Counted from the first letter of the stretch, positions 49,655 to 62,086 are shown. The stretch: 64,000 nucleotides of DNA from Piliocolobus tephrosceles (GCF_002776525.5 NC_045435.1:121537071-121601070), one strand, 5' to 3'. The notes: generated by a model from the letters alone, not told the origin. Program-made: numbers and translations.

Positions 49655-50565
49655 TGATAGTGACAGAAGGCAGGCAAATGCCTAGGCAGAGAGAGGAGTA
49701 CTTGGTGTAACCCTAGTCCAAGCCAAAGACAGCTTGAAGCCTGAAAGCCAAGCTAAAAGTTAAATCCTCAGACCTGATTGAGAATTTGTTCTCCTGTTTG
49801 GTGTGCTTTCCTCTGATTCATTTCCACCCTTCATCTATTTTACATATACCTGTCTTCTCCTAATTGGCTTTCTACACTGTCATGGTCACCTTTGAGTGGC
49901 ATTTTCACTTTAGTCTTTTTGCATATTCACAAACCAATCAGCATTCACTCCCCATCCTGTACCTATAAGAGCCCAGATTCTACCAGTAGAGAGAAGCTGA
50001 CCTGACTTTGGAGAAGAGACAACCTGACTTCAGTGAAGACAATCTGCCCTTCCTAACTCCTCTCCAGCTCCCCTCTCTGCTGAGGGCCATTTTCACTGCT
50101 CAGAAAATTCTTCACCTTCACCATCCTTCAACCATCCACGTGACCTTCTTCTTGGACACTGGACAGTAGCTTGGTACCCATTAAGCCTGGGTACACAGAA
50201 AGGCTGTCACATCGGCCCCTTTCCCTTGCCTGTGGAGGGTAGCCACCTCACGCGATGAGGCAAGGGGTCAACTGAGCTGCTAACACATTGCTGTCCATGG
50301 ATGGCAGAACTAAGGGAGCACTGCAACACCACATCCGGGGCTTTAGTGTCATGGGCACCCTCCCTTGGGTGCCACTACATTCCCCCAGAGGCTACAGGCC
50401 TGGTCTGGCTGGGGGACCCACACAGAGCTTGTTTCTGTATTGGTGCCTGGATCCCACACCTGTTCATTCATGTGCTTCCTCCTATAAGGGGTTGAGCCCA
50501 CAGGCTGGGTAGGGGGGCGCCCCTCCAATAAGTTCAGTAAAGGGGCTGAGAAAAATCCTGCATCA
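49655..50565 (+). mobile_element. ERV1-type solo LTR (MER52-like)
   Basis: A 911-bp solo LTR starts TGATAGTGACAGAAGGCAGG and ends GAGAAAAATCCTGCATCA. CATT is duplicated exactly at 49651-49654 and 50566-50569, the 4-bp signature of class I endogenous retroviruses. The U3 holds an ACCAATCAG CCAAT box (49933-49941) and a TATAAGAG TATA-like box (49964-49971). The usual polyadenylation hexamer position near 50100 reads AGAAAA. It is much GC-richer than neighbouring DNA. No internal genes; it sits 184 bp after the long L1. The family name is inferred from memory. Confidence 0.85.
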
Positions 50566-50569
50566 CATT

Positions 50570-52660
50570 TTTATAAATGTTGCAAATTGCTAAGCCATTT
50601 TAGCAGAGGAAAAAATGACGTATTAAATTATAAGCCTGGAAAAATCCAGCTGAAATATCTAAGATGAGTGAGCAACTTATCTTCTTAAGTACATTTATAT
50701 TTCCTTTCTTATGATAAAAGTGAACAATGCAAGACTGGTAGAAGCTCTTCTACAAAGAGGACCCACATATGTAGCTCTTTACTCTCCTGTTATGCCACAC
50801 ATGAGGCACTGAAAATTTAAAGAGGTACTCTGCTAACTTAACTGTCTATGCCCAGCAATTTCATCTAACAATAAGGAAAAAGCTATCTGAAACACCTAAC
50901 TTAAACATAGGTCTCAGGGGAAATCTTTTGCCTTCAAATCAACAATGGGCAAATGGATGTTAAAGATTGATGTTTCATCCAGGGATATTAAAAGTAGGTG
51001 TTGTATTGCTTCTAGGGGTTTGATTAAATGTTCTAGGCGTTCCACCCATTTTTTTTCACTTTTAGAGCATTTATTTTCACAACACATTCTCATAAGTTAG
51101 TACTCTTAAAGCAGAAGTAAGACATACACTCCCACTTTCCCATGTGATTTGTGTGAAGAGATGCTTTTTGAACTATATCCAAGCATGGAAATCCTGATAT
51201 TCTTCTAAATTGGGTTTTCCACTACTTACATGTTAATCCCATGCCATGAAAAATCATATACTGTAAAAGACACTAGAAGCATCCTGAGGTCATGGAACAG
51301 TTTGATTGCCTATTGGTTTTATGGTATATATATTGGTCAAAACTCATTTAACTATACAATTAAGATTATGCATAAATGCCCCATACATAAATCTGCTTCA
51401 GTTGAAAAACAAAAACAAAAACGTGGGTCGTGCTGGTATTGTTTATTTGCATTTTAAGATATGTCATTTATTTTATTAACAGAGATATAAACATGTGCTC
51501 CCTTCTTCTAGCTAAATCAAAAGGAATTAAGCTTGAAGTCTGGAATATGTGGCATCATTTTCACCTAGGAGCAGCGTTTTACTATTACAAGAATGAGATT
51601 GACAAGAAATGTCAGCACAAAGCTGAAAACAGTGAAAAACATGGTTTCACAATGATATAGCCATCTTTTAATTACTAGGGTTTCAGATTTCTTGTATTAT
51701 TTTGGGACCAATGTCTGCTTTAATTTACAAAGAGCGTCTAGAGTTTAAAGAAGCCTAATAAGCATTTTACATCACCTGAATGTTTCTAACAAATTGAGAA
51801 AAAAGGTAAAAAAGTACAAAATGTCAGTTTTATAAGGCTACCTTAACTGATAGAGTTAAGTGAGACCATGTGGGCTTGTTATCTCCTGAGCTTCCATCCA
51901 GGCCTGGCAGAACTCACTTGGGGAAGAGTTTAAGTCTGAAGAGCAAGTGCTCCTGTTTTGTTTTCTCTTTTACACTGGTTTGAGATGGAGATGGAAGAAT
52001 AAATAAAATCCCCAGTGTTTATACTTTTTTGGTAGATTAGCTCTGTCAAATAGAAAAATGCATACCAATAGATTTTTTCCAACAACCAGGTAATTGCTTA
52101 CATCTGTGTAGATAAAAATAAAAAGTGGAGAAAGGGAGAAGAGTTTAGGGAACATTAAAATCCGAAGGGTGGAGGTGGGTCATTTCCCATTTAAAAATAA
52201 TTGAAAGTCATATACTGAAAATATGTGAAATTAGAATATGATTTTAGACATCACTGGCCTCTGTCCTTGACTTGATGTTATACAGATCACTATCATCAGA
52301 TTTTAGTGACCTGCAAATGCATCAAAATTGTCCTTTGCCGACTTAGATTTTGTTTTATGTTCATATACTACAAAAACATCAATATAAAAAATTAAATTTT
52401 CAAGCACATTCATCAGGTACTGCTTGGTTAAAAGGCAAAGGTATTTGTCAATCCCTGAAAATTATTTCCCAGATCTTATTCCAGCAGTATCACCTGCTGG
52501 AATTAGGGGCAAATACAAGGTCAGGAGATTTCTCTATGTTTGATAGGATTATTACATCTTGGAGGTCAGAAAGAGTAGGAAAGAAATCAGTCACAGGGTA
52601 GGACACTGAAGCCTGCTTGTAGGTGCAGGATCTTACCAGCAAAATTTCCAGGCCTCCTGT
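50570..52660. other. Unassigned intergenic DNA
   Basis: No recognised repeat. Frames at 51230-51457, 51430-51660 and 52350-52601 show no domain; probably single-copy DNA. Confidence 0.4.
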
Positions 52661-52664
52661 TACC

Positions 52665-53130
52665 TGTCTAAACACTCCAATAGTTTCTTATTTCACTCAG
52701 CGTAAAAGCCAAAGTTTTGTTAATGTCCTAGAAGGTCCTACATGATAAGGTCTTTCGTTACTTGTCTGTTCTCATCTATAACTAGGTACCCCTTGTTAAG
52801 TCTCATCTAGAAAACTTACTTCCTTTGTATTCCTCAGACACAGCAGATGTGACTCCATCTCAGGACATATCTGTATAGCTTATACCTTTACTTTCTTCAA
52901 TAATTTGTTTAAATGTTACTCTCTCAGTCACCCCTATCTTATAATTAACTCAATGCTTCTGAAACCCCTTGCCCTGTTAGTTGTTTTCCATGGGACTTAT
53001 CAACTGTCATTATTTAATGTACATATTTATTATATAAGAGTCTGATTCCCTTTACTAAAATACTAGATTCCACAAAAGAAAGTGTTTTCATCTCTTTTAT
53101 TGACTGCTATATTTGATGAATAAACGAGTA
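52665..53130 (+). mobile_element. L2 3' region
   Basis: TCAGCGTAAAAGCCAAAGTT, AGAAGGTCCTACATGATAAG, ATGGGACTTATCAACTGTCA and GATTCCCTTTACTAAAATAC run in L2 order toward its 3' end. Confidence 0.8.
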
Positions 53131-53134
53131 GCCT

Positions 53135-54187
53135 CATATTGGATGACTAAAGCAGAGGGCATTCAGGATTTCTTGATGCTATAGGAAACATCTTCTATCT
53201 GCCACGGTCTGTTATACTCCTGACACGTGCAGCCAGCTCACCACGTGGCAAGCATTATCTTCAAGAACAACCTCCTTCTTAGGGATTTTCCCAGAATAAT
53301 ACTCCAAAGACCTTACTGCTTAGCTGTCTCTTTGATGCTTATCTATATGCCTCAGGACCAAACCTCAGTTCCTGGTCCCTTCATGTTGAGGATTGCTTTA
53401 GACTAACAATGAGCTGCTTGCCCTTCCATCTAAGTCTCCATATTGCATCCTTGCTCACCATTCACCAGAATCACCTCCACCATCCTTCCTAATGGAGGAG
53501 GAGCAGCCTGCAGCCTGCTTCACATACATTTACATCTTTAAAATATGCAGCCTTCAGGGTATCAATTTGCCACCTACAATTTTGTTCTTATAGCCACGTC
53601 TGCATTTTTAAAAATATTCCAGATAAATCATGTAGAACACAAAGAAAAGAGTCTCCTTCCACCCCTGCCATTGCCTTCATTTTACCATCTTATTTTCTCT
53701 GTTCCTCAGTTGATTTTCCTCTGCTTTCTGTTGAGTTACTTTCTGCTTGCCTTGGGGTCTCTCTTCCCAGACAGTCTCCTGTGGGCCTATTTCCCATGCC
53801 ATGCCTCTCTGTATTTTAAATTTCAGAAGCAGGTGTGGAGTGTAGGCATCTGAAACACATCATCTGCCAACTGGGTACAGTGGTGAATACTGAGTGAAGG
53901 CCAGGGATGAAGCTGGGAAGGGGCTTGAAGCCAGGGCTGAACTGATTCATGCTGCTAAGCTGTGTAACAGAAGTCAAAGAGCCAAGAAAAAGAGCCAGAT
54001 ATAAAGTTTTCATCATATAGAGGTTTTAATTCTGGGAACAAGAGTGACTTATTTTTAAATACTAGAGTCATCATTTGCTAGTGATGTTAAAACTTCAGAG
54101 AAAGTTTTATTTCTGCTGTTTTCATCTAGGACTGATAAAACCTGTTTTTACTGAATACATACACCCAACAAGCTCGGGTCTTCCCGA
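53135..54187. other. Unassigned intergenic DNA
   Basis: No recognised repeat. The 102-codon frame at 53545-53853 is hydrophobic with no family resemblance. Confidence 0.4.
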
Positions 54188-54755
54188 GGTTCACACCTTT
54201 GTGTAATAGTCTCCTTTGACTGTGGACAGGAGGTGTAGCCTGCTTCTAATACATAGAATCTGGCAAAGGAAGGTGAAGAGATGTCACTCCTATGGATGTA
54301 TCATATTATGTAAGATTCCATCTTGCTTTCAGACTAGCTGTAGGGACACTCCTTAGTGGCTTGATGAAGTAAACAGACATGTTAGGAAACCCAACATGAC
54401 AAGGAAGGTAGCCACCTGCAGTAATTGGGGGCAACCTACAGCAGCTGTGGGTGATCTCTATCCACTACCCAGTCTGAAGCTGGGGCACTTAGTCATACAG
54501 TTGTGAAGAAAAATGAATCTTGCCAAAACTTTAAGTGAGCTTGAAAATAGACCCTTTCTCAGTCAAGCATCCAGATAAGAATGCAGCCCTGGCAGACCTA
54601 TGCTGCAACCTTATGAGATGCTAGGCACACAAGAAAGCTCAGCTGAGCTCAGGCTCCTGACCCACAGAAACTGTGAAATGATGAATCCTGGTTGTTTTAA
54701 GCCTTCTATTTTTTTGTTTGTGATAATTTGTTACCCAGTAGGAGAGAACTAAGAC
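54188..54755 (+). mobile_element. MLT1-like MaLR LTR
   Basis: TGTGTAATAGTCTCCTTTGA, CTGCTTCTAATACATAGAAT, CTGACCCACAGAAACTGTGA and GATAATTTGTTACCCAGTAG follow the old MLT1 LTR layout. It is diverged, and the left boundary is approximate. A22 follows at 54776-54797. Confidence 0.65.
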
Positions 54756-54799
54756 CTAGAGGCTTCCCAATGACAAAAAAAAAAAAAAAAAAAAGAAGA

Positions 54800-55795
54800 A
54801 AACATTAAAGGATACTGTCATATCAGTAGACCCCACAGGAGCCCTGAATTTTATCAGATGAGATCATTTTTCCTACTATTCCAACAAAATTTGATTATAC
54901 GAGGATTGAGCAACTGCCAGTTCCTAAACTAAGAGATGTTTTGACCTTAGTGATCACACTTAAAAATTGAACTGGACCAATGAGATTTTCTTTATGCAGT
55001 TGAAACTAAAAAATGGCCTTCATGTCTCACAGGTTTTTAAAAAGAGCATAAAATTTGAAAGTGCGTGTGGATGTGTTTACTATAAAGTGTTGCTCTACCC
55101 ACACATAAGATATTAATATTTCATTTTAATTATGCCTTTCAAAATAAAAAGTACCTAAATGTCAGGTGTAGTCAGCGTGGATTTATAATTATCTCTTCCG
55201 GGTTGTGTTGATGTTTCCATGTTAGATGGATTTAAAAAAAGAAAAACCTTTGGTGATGTATCCATTTATATTATTAAACACTCTCAAGTAAGAGCTTTTT
55301 AAATCTTAACTTTTTTTCTGATGGAAGAGAAGACAGTATAGGGCTCCTGAATTTAGTAAAGTGCAAAAGTGTGCTAATAGCAGAATGGTGTAGAATGTAA
55401 AGAAAAATAAATTTGTTAAATCATTTGAAATGTTTGGAGCAGTGCCTGGAAAAAAGAAAGTACTTGATATATGTTAGCCATGATTATTTTCATTGTGTTT
55501 ATCACTCATTACCAATGTCATTATTAGATATTTGGTGGGTGGGGATAGAGTTGAGTAAGAAGCAGTTCTCAACATTAAAGAGCTTGATAGGAAAGGCATA
55601 GTATATTTTACAAAAAAAAAAAAAAAAAAAAAACAACAAACAAACAAAAAACAAGTGATACATGGTAAAGTTTACTTCAACAAAGTCCATAAATAAATAT
55701 TGAACTCAGGTCAATGATTTGCATGCCAAAGTATTTAGGGATAAAGTGTACTGAGGTCTGCAACTGACTTTGAAATGTATCAAAAAGCTAAGATG
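54800..55795. other. Unassigned intergenic DNA
   Basis: No gene. A long A run with AAC units lies at 55612-55650. The rest is not recognised. Confidence 0.4.
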
Positions 55796-55799
55796 GATT

Positions 55800-55960
55800 G
55801 ATAAATAGATGGATGGATAGATATGGGATAAAACAAATATAGCAAAATGGTAATCGTAGAATCTAGGTGGTAGATATTAGGGTGTTCAGTACATAACTAT
55901 TTCAACTTTTATATATGTTTGAGCCTTTTCATAATAAAATGTTAAGAATAGCATAAAAAG
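55800..55960 (+). mobile_element. L1M 3' end fragment
   Basis: GTAGAATCTAGGTGGTAGAT and CATAATAAAATGTTAAG are typical of old L1MC/L1ME 3' ends. Short and diverged. Confidence 0.65.
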
Positions 55961-56129
55961 AAATTTGTAATTTTATTATGGTTTGTCTTGATGGAAATCC
56001 AAAATCAGTTTACCTTAATAGCTGTCACATAGTGTATCTGATGTATTTATTGTTTTAAAATAATAATTATTGAGTAGTACCTATTATGAAAGATGGCAGG
56101 TGCCATTGCTAAAGTGGTGAATATTTTGA

Positions 56130-56309
56130 AATAACTTAAAGAGTGTAATTGGATTGTTTGTAACTCAAAGGATAAATGCTTGATGGTATAGATACTCCAT
56201 TCTCCATGGTGTGCTTATTTCACATTGCAAGACTGCATCAAAACATCTCATGTACCCTATAAATATATACGCCCACTATATACCCACAACATTAAGAAAA
56301 GGTTAAAAA

Positions 56310-56347
<38 letters not shown>
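56130..56347 (+). mobile_element. L1MA 3' end with long pure A tail
   Basis: GTGTAATTGGATTGTTTGTA, TACTCCATTCTCCATGGTGT and CATCTCATGTACCCTATAAA are L1MA 3' UTR words. It ends in an uninterrupted run of 35 A (56313-56347), unusually long and clean for an element of this age. Confidence 0.85.
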
Positions 56348-56351
<4 letters not shown>

Positions 56352-56544
56352 TGAATAGGCACAGTACATTTTGTCAAATATTTCACACCTATGAAAATGT
56401 TATATGTTTTAAATATTTATGATTCAACCATGATTAAAATTAATGATCCAATTAAAGACAAATATTTCAGCAATTAGTAAATGAGAAAATCCAGAAAGAA
56501 ACTTTGATATTACATTTAAAACTGTAACATTACAGAAGACATTA

Positions 56545-56678
56545 CAGTGGTCCCTCCATGTCAATATATGCAGAACCCATGGATATACAGAACCAATTGT
56601 AAGAAACTTGAATATCAGTGGATTTTGGTATCTGCAAGAAGTCCTCGAATGAATCCCTTGAAGATACTGAAAGACGAC
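56545..56678. mobile_element. Very short MER2-like (Tigger) MITE
   Basis: CAGTGGTCCCTCCATGTCAA on the left and CTTGAAGATACTGAAAGACG on the right correspond to the two ends of a MER2-type Tigger derivative. TA lies on both sides (56543-56544 and 56679-56680). Only about 134 bp remain, with the two end regions nearly joined. Confidence 0.8.
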
Positions 56679-56844
56679 TATATTCTCTTTTTAATAAAGA
56701 AAATAAATATTAACAAATATCTGCATACTAGTTGTCATCGTGAAAATCATCAGGAAGTTAAATTGTTTCACATAATAAAATTGCTAAAGACCAATCCTAA
56801 ATGACGAACAGGTTTCCTTTCATAGTTCCAGAAATGTTTGATTT

Positions 56845-57008
56845 AAAAATTAGCGGGGCGTGTTGGCGGGCGCCTGTAGTCCCAGCTACTTGGGAGGCTG
56901 AAGCGGGAGAATAGCGTGAAACCGGGAGGCGGAGCTTGCAGTGATCCGAGATGGCGCCACTGCACTCCAGCCTAGGCAACAGAGCGAGACTTCGTCTAAA
57001 AAAAAAAA
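56845..57008 (+). mobile_element. 5'-truncated AluY right half
   Basis: Only the Alu part from AAAAATTAGC onward is present: GGCGGGCGCCTGTAGTCCC, GGGAGGCGGAGCTTGCAGTG and CACTGCACTCCAGCC, with an A11 tail. It reads GAGATGGCGCC where the monkey AluY at 14921 has GAGATCCGGCC. Confidence 0.92.
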
Positions 57009-57740
57009 GAAACTTTGAATATATACATGCTTCTTACAGGGAACTAAATGCTAAATGTTGGAATTTTGTTGTAGAAATTAATGTTGATTCACTTAAATGA
57101 GTAAATGATGTTACAGGAAGTTGTCTGGATTGAAATATGAAAATACAAACAAGTCGCTCTGTGAGCAGAGGAAGGAGCCACCAAAAAATAGAGGAGTAGG
57201 CGATGGTTCAGTTTTGTTTTGGAGAATGAGAATGAGTTGAAAATCAGAAAAGAAATAGCAGAAATAAGGACACAGAAGTGCAAAATAATTTTATATTAAG
57301 GACTGGTGTGTACCTTTATTGACATTCTTCGTGTTAAGTATACTCAAGAAGACCCCTTTGAATAGTTGTGGCACAAACCTCTTATTAATTACTTTTACCT
57401 AGTTTTAAGGTCCCTTCTCCTTTCTAAATAGTTCTAGGGTTATGATCCTACTTAAATTTTATGACCAGCATGAAAAATTCTAGAAATTATAGATCCTTAT
57501 TATCTAGGATCTATATAACATCTGAAACTTGTTATTGAACCCAAACAGACATCTCAGTCCATTTAATAGGGGAGTCATATACTCAGTATATTTTTAGAAT
57601 ATACTTTGTAATGGCAATTTCATATATACTAAATTCTGTGAAGGGAGAGTGATGTGTAAGAAATACATGAAAGAAAATGTATAAATACCCAAATAATTCC
57701 TTGAGCAATGGAAATAGAACATTGAAAGTGCAATGTAAAC
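57009..57740. other. Unassigned intergenic DNA
   Basis: No gene or recognised repeat. Confidence 0.4.
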
Positions 57741-57745
57741 TGTAG

Positions 57746-58108
57746 TGTGAATGGTTAATTTTTTGTATCAACTTGTCTGGGCCATGGTGCCCAGATGTTT
57801 GATCAAATACTGTTCTGGATATGTCTGTGAAAAAGTTTATTGGATGAGATTAACATTTAAATCACTGGACACCAAGTAAGGCAGATGACCTTCATAATAT
57901 GAGTGGGTCACTTGAAGGCCTGAATGGAACAAAAACTGACCTCTCCAGAGCAAGAAGGAATTCTGCCAGCACACTATCATTGAATACAGACTGCATCTCT
58001 TCCCTGAGACTCCAGTTTGGTGGCCAACCCTGCAAATTTTGTACATTCACTTCCAAAGGTACATGAGTTAATTCCTTAGAATAATTTTTTATCTCTCTGT
58101 CTACATGA

Positions 58109-58147
<39 letters not shown>

Positions 58148-58179
58148 TGTGTGTGTATTCTATCCCCCTGACTAATACA
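57746..58179 (+). mobile_element. ERVL-type solo LTR (MLT2-like)
   Basis: This has the same LTR type as 10451-10899: GGTTAATTTTTTGTATCAAC near the start, CTGGATATGTCTGTGAAAAA, and CCCCTGACTAATACA at the end. It contains a TG microsatellite at about 58111-58155. A clean 5-bp duplication is not visible. Confidence 0.82.
58111..58155. repeat. TG microsatellite
   Basis: Roughly 20 TG units with one TACG interruption, replacing the TA-rich stretch normally near the 3' end of this LTR. Confidence 0.93.
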
Positions 58180-60522
58180 ACTGGTTTTGTAACAGTGAAC
58201 ATTTAATCACTGTGAATAATAATTTCCCATCTCTAAAATAAAGGAGTTGGACTAGCTGACTTCAAATTTCCTTGCATCCAGTTTGTCTGTGAACTACAAT
58301 TTTAGGTCATTTTCTCAACAAATTGTGATATAACAAAGCTTGGATGCACTGCGTTTTATTTCCAGTGTTAATCACTTATAATATGTTCTTTAGTTCTAAT
58401 GGACAATAATTGTAATTACAAATAAATTGCAGTAGGAAATTTTACATACAAATTAAGTAGCATGTGTATTTACTATGTTTCTAGAAACAAGTTTGTAACT
58501 ATATGAGACCAGCACTAATGTTTAGAGATGGAATATGTTTCTCAAAATATCACTTTGCTTATTTCTATGCATTTTTTCATGAACTGACCAGAACAACTGA
58601 TACTTGGTTATCATTTTGGTTAAGAGTTATTGCTTTGATTGGAATTAAATTTATTTTCAAAGGTTTTTCCATGTTTACAACGTTATTTTGCTTTGAAAAG
58701 CTAATGATCTATGCAGAATGTTCATGCATATATCATCAAAAGCATTTACATAAAGACACAAAATAATTTATTTTTTCTGATAATCCATCCATGTTGGCAA
58801 CTATGTTTTTTAAGCAGATGGCACTATGACAAATTACCCAATATGTAGATATCATGGCATGAAACTGGAAACTTTGCACAGATGCTTATAATGAGATGTT
58901 CATGATCACATACTACTTGTACATTCAGAGAATAACAGATCCTTCTGTTATGAAAGAAGCTTATGTGGTGAGTTTTTTTAGAAATGTTTAGTGGCACTGC
59001 TTTGGTTTAAGGATGATGTATTCCCCAGTGAATATATTTATTATGTTTGGTGGTTTCAATCTTTGAGGTAAAATATGTTCAAGAGAAGATTTTGATGGAA
59101 TGTATCAATTTAAAGTTTATTCATTTTATTTTAAAAGAAGCTGAAAATACCCTGGGCTTAAAGTGTTTACAAAACAAAAGGTGTTTTAAAATACCTTTAA
59201 GCCCAGGGTATTTTCTGGATCTCCATACAATTTCACTATTTAACCACAGAGCTCTCCAGTCTATCATTTGAGAATAACTTCATTTTCTTACATGGAGAAA
59301 AATATTATTTCAAGTGAAAAATAAATGGTTATATCAAGATATACGAATTGAGGTGCTATATCAATTCTCCTCTAACTACAGGTTACAGAATAGGTAAAAT
59401 GAACCATTCAGGAAAAAATAAAAGCTGTTATTCAAAGGAACAAGACTAATCAAACTGGAGTTGTAAAAGACTTTAGATAATATAAAGAGAGAGCTAGTGA
59501 CTTGGAATCGTGAGTGAAAATTCCCAAGGAAGTCAAATAAATCACATGTAATATAAATATGAATAACTGGCAGAAACACAGATCATAATGGCATATTTCT
59601 CAGTTCTTTAATACTGAGATATTAAATCTCTAATATTTGAATGTCTGAGTCTCAATTCTGACATCAATGTTGTTTCTCTGATTTATGTATGGAGAAAGAC
59701 ACAAAGGTTCTAGCATATTTTAGATCCTAGCTTATTTATATTACTCTCTGTTTTGTGTATGTCTCTCATTTACCACACTGCTTACAAAAACACACTTTCC
59801 AAAAACTCAGTGGAAGAAGATACGAGACCATGTCGAACATACACAAATATTTCTGAAAAATAACAATTCTCACCTAGCTACATATGTATTATACAGGCAG
59901 TCATTATTGAACTTTAAGACTACAAACCACAGCTGATGAATTATATGCCAATTTATGTGCCACCTATCTTTCAGTTTTATATTTCAAAACTGTATTACAA
60001 ACACTTTTACCTAGGCACATTTGAGAGTTGCTTCAAGTGTGTGTAAATTTGAATTTGGTTGATGCATAATAAATTTGATGTGTCCATTTTATTAAAATTT
60101 CAATATATCTGGAACTTTTATTGAAATAAATGATGACAGCATTAAAAACTAATGGTATTTTGATTATTCTTATGTGGTCCTAAGTTGTCATATTTTTCTC
60201 ATTAAGAAAAATATACATTTTTTTAACCACACCTTTGTAAACGTACCATACAAAATAAATCGATACAAAAATGTGGAAACTGTGTTTTTCTTCCTTCAGT
60301 TTGTACTTCACATTAAATATACTCTGGTTTAGGAAATTTTTTTAAACATATAGGTAAATTTATAAGAGTATGACTTAAATAGACACAGAGAAAATGAATA
60401 CTTTTTCCCTATATTTCCTTTTTTTCTTTTGCTTATCTATTTACTTTTACATTTTTTTAATTGTTGAGAATTGTATTTAGTGGCTATAAGAAAACTACAG
60501 AACCATCCATGAATAATGAGGC
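58180..60522. other. Unassigned AT-rich intergenic DNA
   Basis: No gene or recognised repeat apart from the hairpin at 59143-59215. Confidence 0.4.
59143..59215. repeat. Hairpin with perfect 20-bp stem
   Basis: GAAAATACCCTGGGCTTAAA (59143-59162) is the exact reverse complement of 59196-59215. The 33-nt loop includes GGTGTTTTAAAATACC, itself a near palindrome. The whole unit is 73 nt, in the size range of a microRNA precursor; no known MITE ends are seen. Confidence 0.93.
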
Positions 60523-61165
60523 CAGCAGTTTTTAAAATGTGATCAGAGATCACATTTTCCCTAGGACTCTTTCAGGGTTTTCATAAAGTCAAACTATTTT
60601 CCTAATACTGAGACCTGGTTTGCCTTTTCACATTTATTATCTGAATAATGTATAGTGAAGTTTTCCAGAGGCTGTACAACATGTGATATCATAACAGATT
60701 GAACTTAGAAGTGGATATGAGACTCCAGCTGTCTTTTATTAAGGTAGAGAGTTAAAAGAATTTTCAAAAATGTGAAACAATGACCCTCTTTTGATTATAC
60801 TGTTTACTGATCTGAAAAAGAGTTATTTTATATAAAAATGTATTTATGTTAACACATAAGTATATTACTGAATTAAATAAATTAATTCTTAAGTTTTTAA
60901 AAAAATTTTTAAAGGTCTAATTTTTAAAGTCATGTAGCTTATGCTTTTTATTGTTGTTTGGCAAAATCTTCATCAACAATTTCCTGCAGGTTGCCTGTGA
61001 ATCATCCCATGGAAGTGATTCTCACACATGCTTTTTTTTTAAAAGGTCTATTAAAGCAAGATGCTTTAATAATAGGTATAATTTATATTTTAAAAATATT
61101 TAAAATCCTCAATATTTTTTAAATATATAAAGGAGTCCAACGTCTCAAAACTTTGAAAACTTCTG
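60523..61165 (+). mobile_element. hAT-Charlie remnant with inserted segment
   Basis: The left end CAGCAGTTTTTAAAATGTGA and right end CAAAACTTTGAAAACTTCTG are decayed Charlie terminal repeats. AACAGATTGAACTTAGAAGT, GAGACTCCAGCTGTCTTTTA and TTTTCAAAAATGTGAAACAA are the conserved C-terminal transposase region of an autonomous Charlie, now without a frame. Most of the transposase gene is missing (junction near 60635). A 106-bp foreign segment sits near the right end at 60927-61032. Confidence 0.8.
60927..61032. repeat. Local duplicate, copy 1 (inserted)
   Basis: 106 bp starting AAGTCATGTAG and ending CTCACACATGCT matches 62425-62530 with about six differences. It lies between direct repeats AAAGGTCTA (60911-60919 and 61042-61050), each preceded by TTTTT, inside a Charlie element. 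Confidence 0.9.
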
Positions 61166-61169
61166 TCCT

Positions 61170-61738
61170 AGATTAATCTACAATTCTGGAGATTACTGCC
61201 ATTTTCTCCATGAATACGAAAACTTAAAATGACAAGTATCTCCTGCTTTTCTTCTCTTATCCTATTCAGTGAAAATATATTAAGAATTTTAATAATCAAA
61301 TTATTGTACTAAGCATTGGGGCTAAAAGGGTCTGTAAAACCCCATTTCTATATCAGAAAAAACAGTGTCCTGGAGCTATTATACGCTAATCAATAAAGGG
61401 GTGTTACCCGCTTGTGGTACTGTAGCATGTTTCTGACACAAAACATTGTTTACTGAATAGTGCTTTCAGTATTTTTTATGTTAATTATTTTGCCTTAGTT
61501 ATTCTTTAGCAGAAATGGTAGCACTAAGTCAAAGTTATTACCTTCCTACACCTAAGATCCCAGTGCTTGAGTTGCGCAAGTTCCGGGGTGCATCTGGGCT
61601 ATATATGCTGCCTCAAGGAAATTTAACATAGCAGGAATATAAAAAGAAGAAAAAAAGCCCTTACAATAGGCTTTTCAAGGGTCTATTTTAAAATCAAGTT
61701 TTGATTTATAAAATTTAGCTTTTGTAATAGAATAAAAT
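61170..61738. other. Unassigned intergenic DNA
   Basis: No gene or recognised repeat. Confidence 0.4.
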
Positions 61739-62086
61739 TGTATTAATTTGCTTTCACACTGCTGATAAAGACATACCTGAGACTGGGCAGTATACAAGGG
61801 AAAGAGGTCTAATGGAGAACTGACAGTTCCACATGGCTGGGGAAGCCTTACAACCATGGTGGAAAAATGAAAGGCACGTCTCACATGGCAGCAGACAAGA
61901 GAAGAAGAAGGCTTGTGCAGGAAAACTCACTCTAATGATGACCATCAGATCTCGTGAGACTTACTGCCACAAGAACAGCATGGGAAAGACCTGCAACCAT
62001 GATTCAGTTACCTCCCACCGGATCCCTTCCACAACATGTAGGAATTCAAGGTGAGATTTGGGTGAGGACACAAACAAACCATATCA
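61739..62086 (-). mobile_element. THE1 solo LTR (MaLR), antisense
   Basis: Top strand begins TGTATTAATTTGCTTTCACA and ends ACAAACAAACCATATCA, the reversed ends of a THE1 LTR. GGCTTGTGCAGGAAAACTC is a THE1 hallmark in antisense. AAAAT is duplicated exactly (61734-61738 and 62087-62091). 348 bp, the usual THE1 LTR length. No internal genes. Confidence 0.93.

Noticed and set aside
10451..50569. Intact endogenous retrovirus
   Set aside because: All LTRs in the window are solitary; no gag, pol or env sequence lies between any pair.
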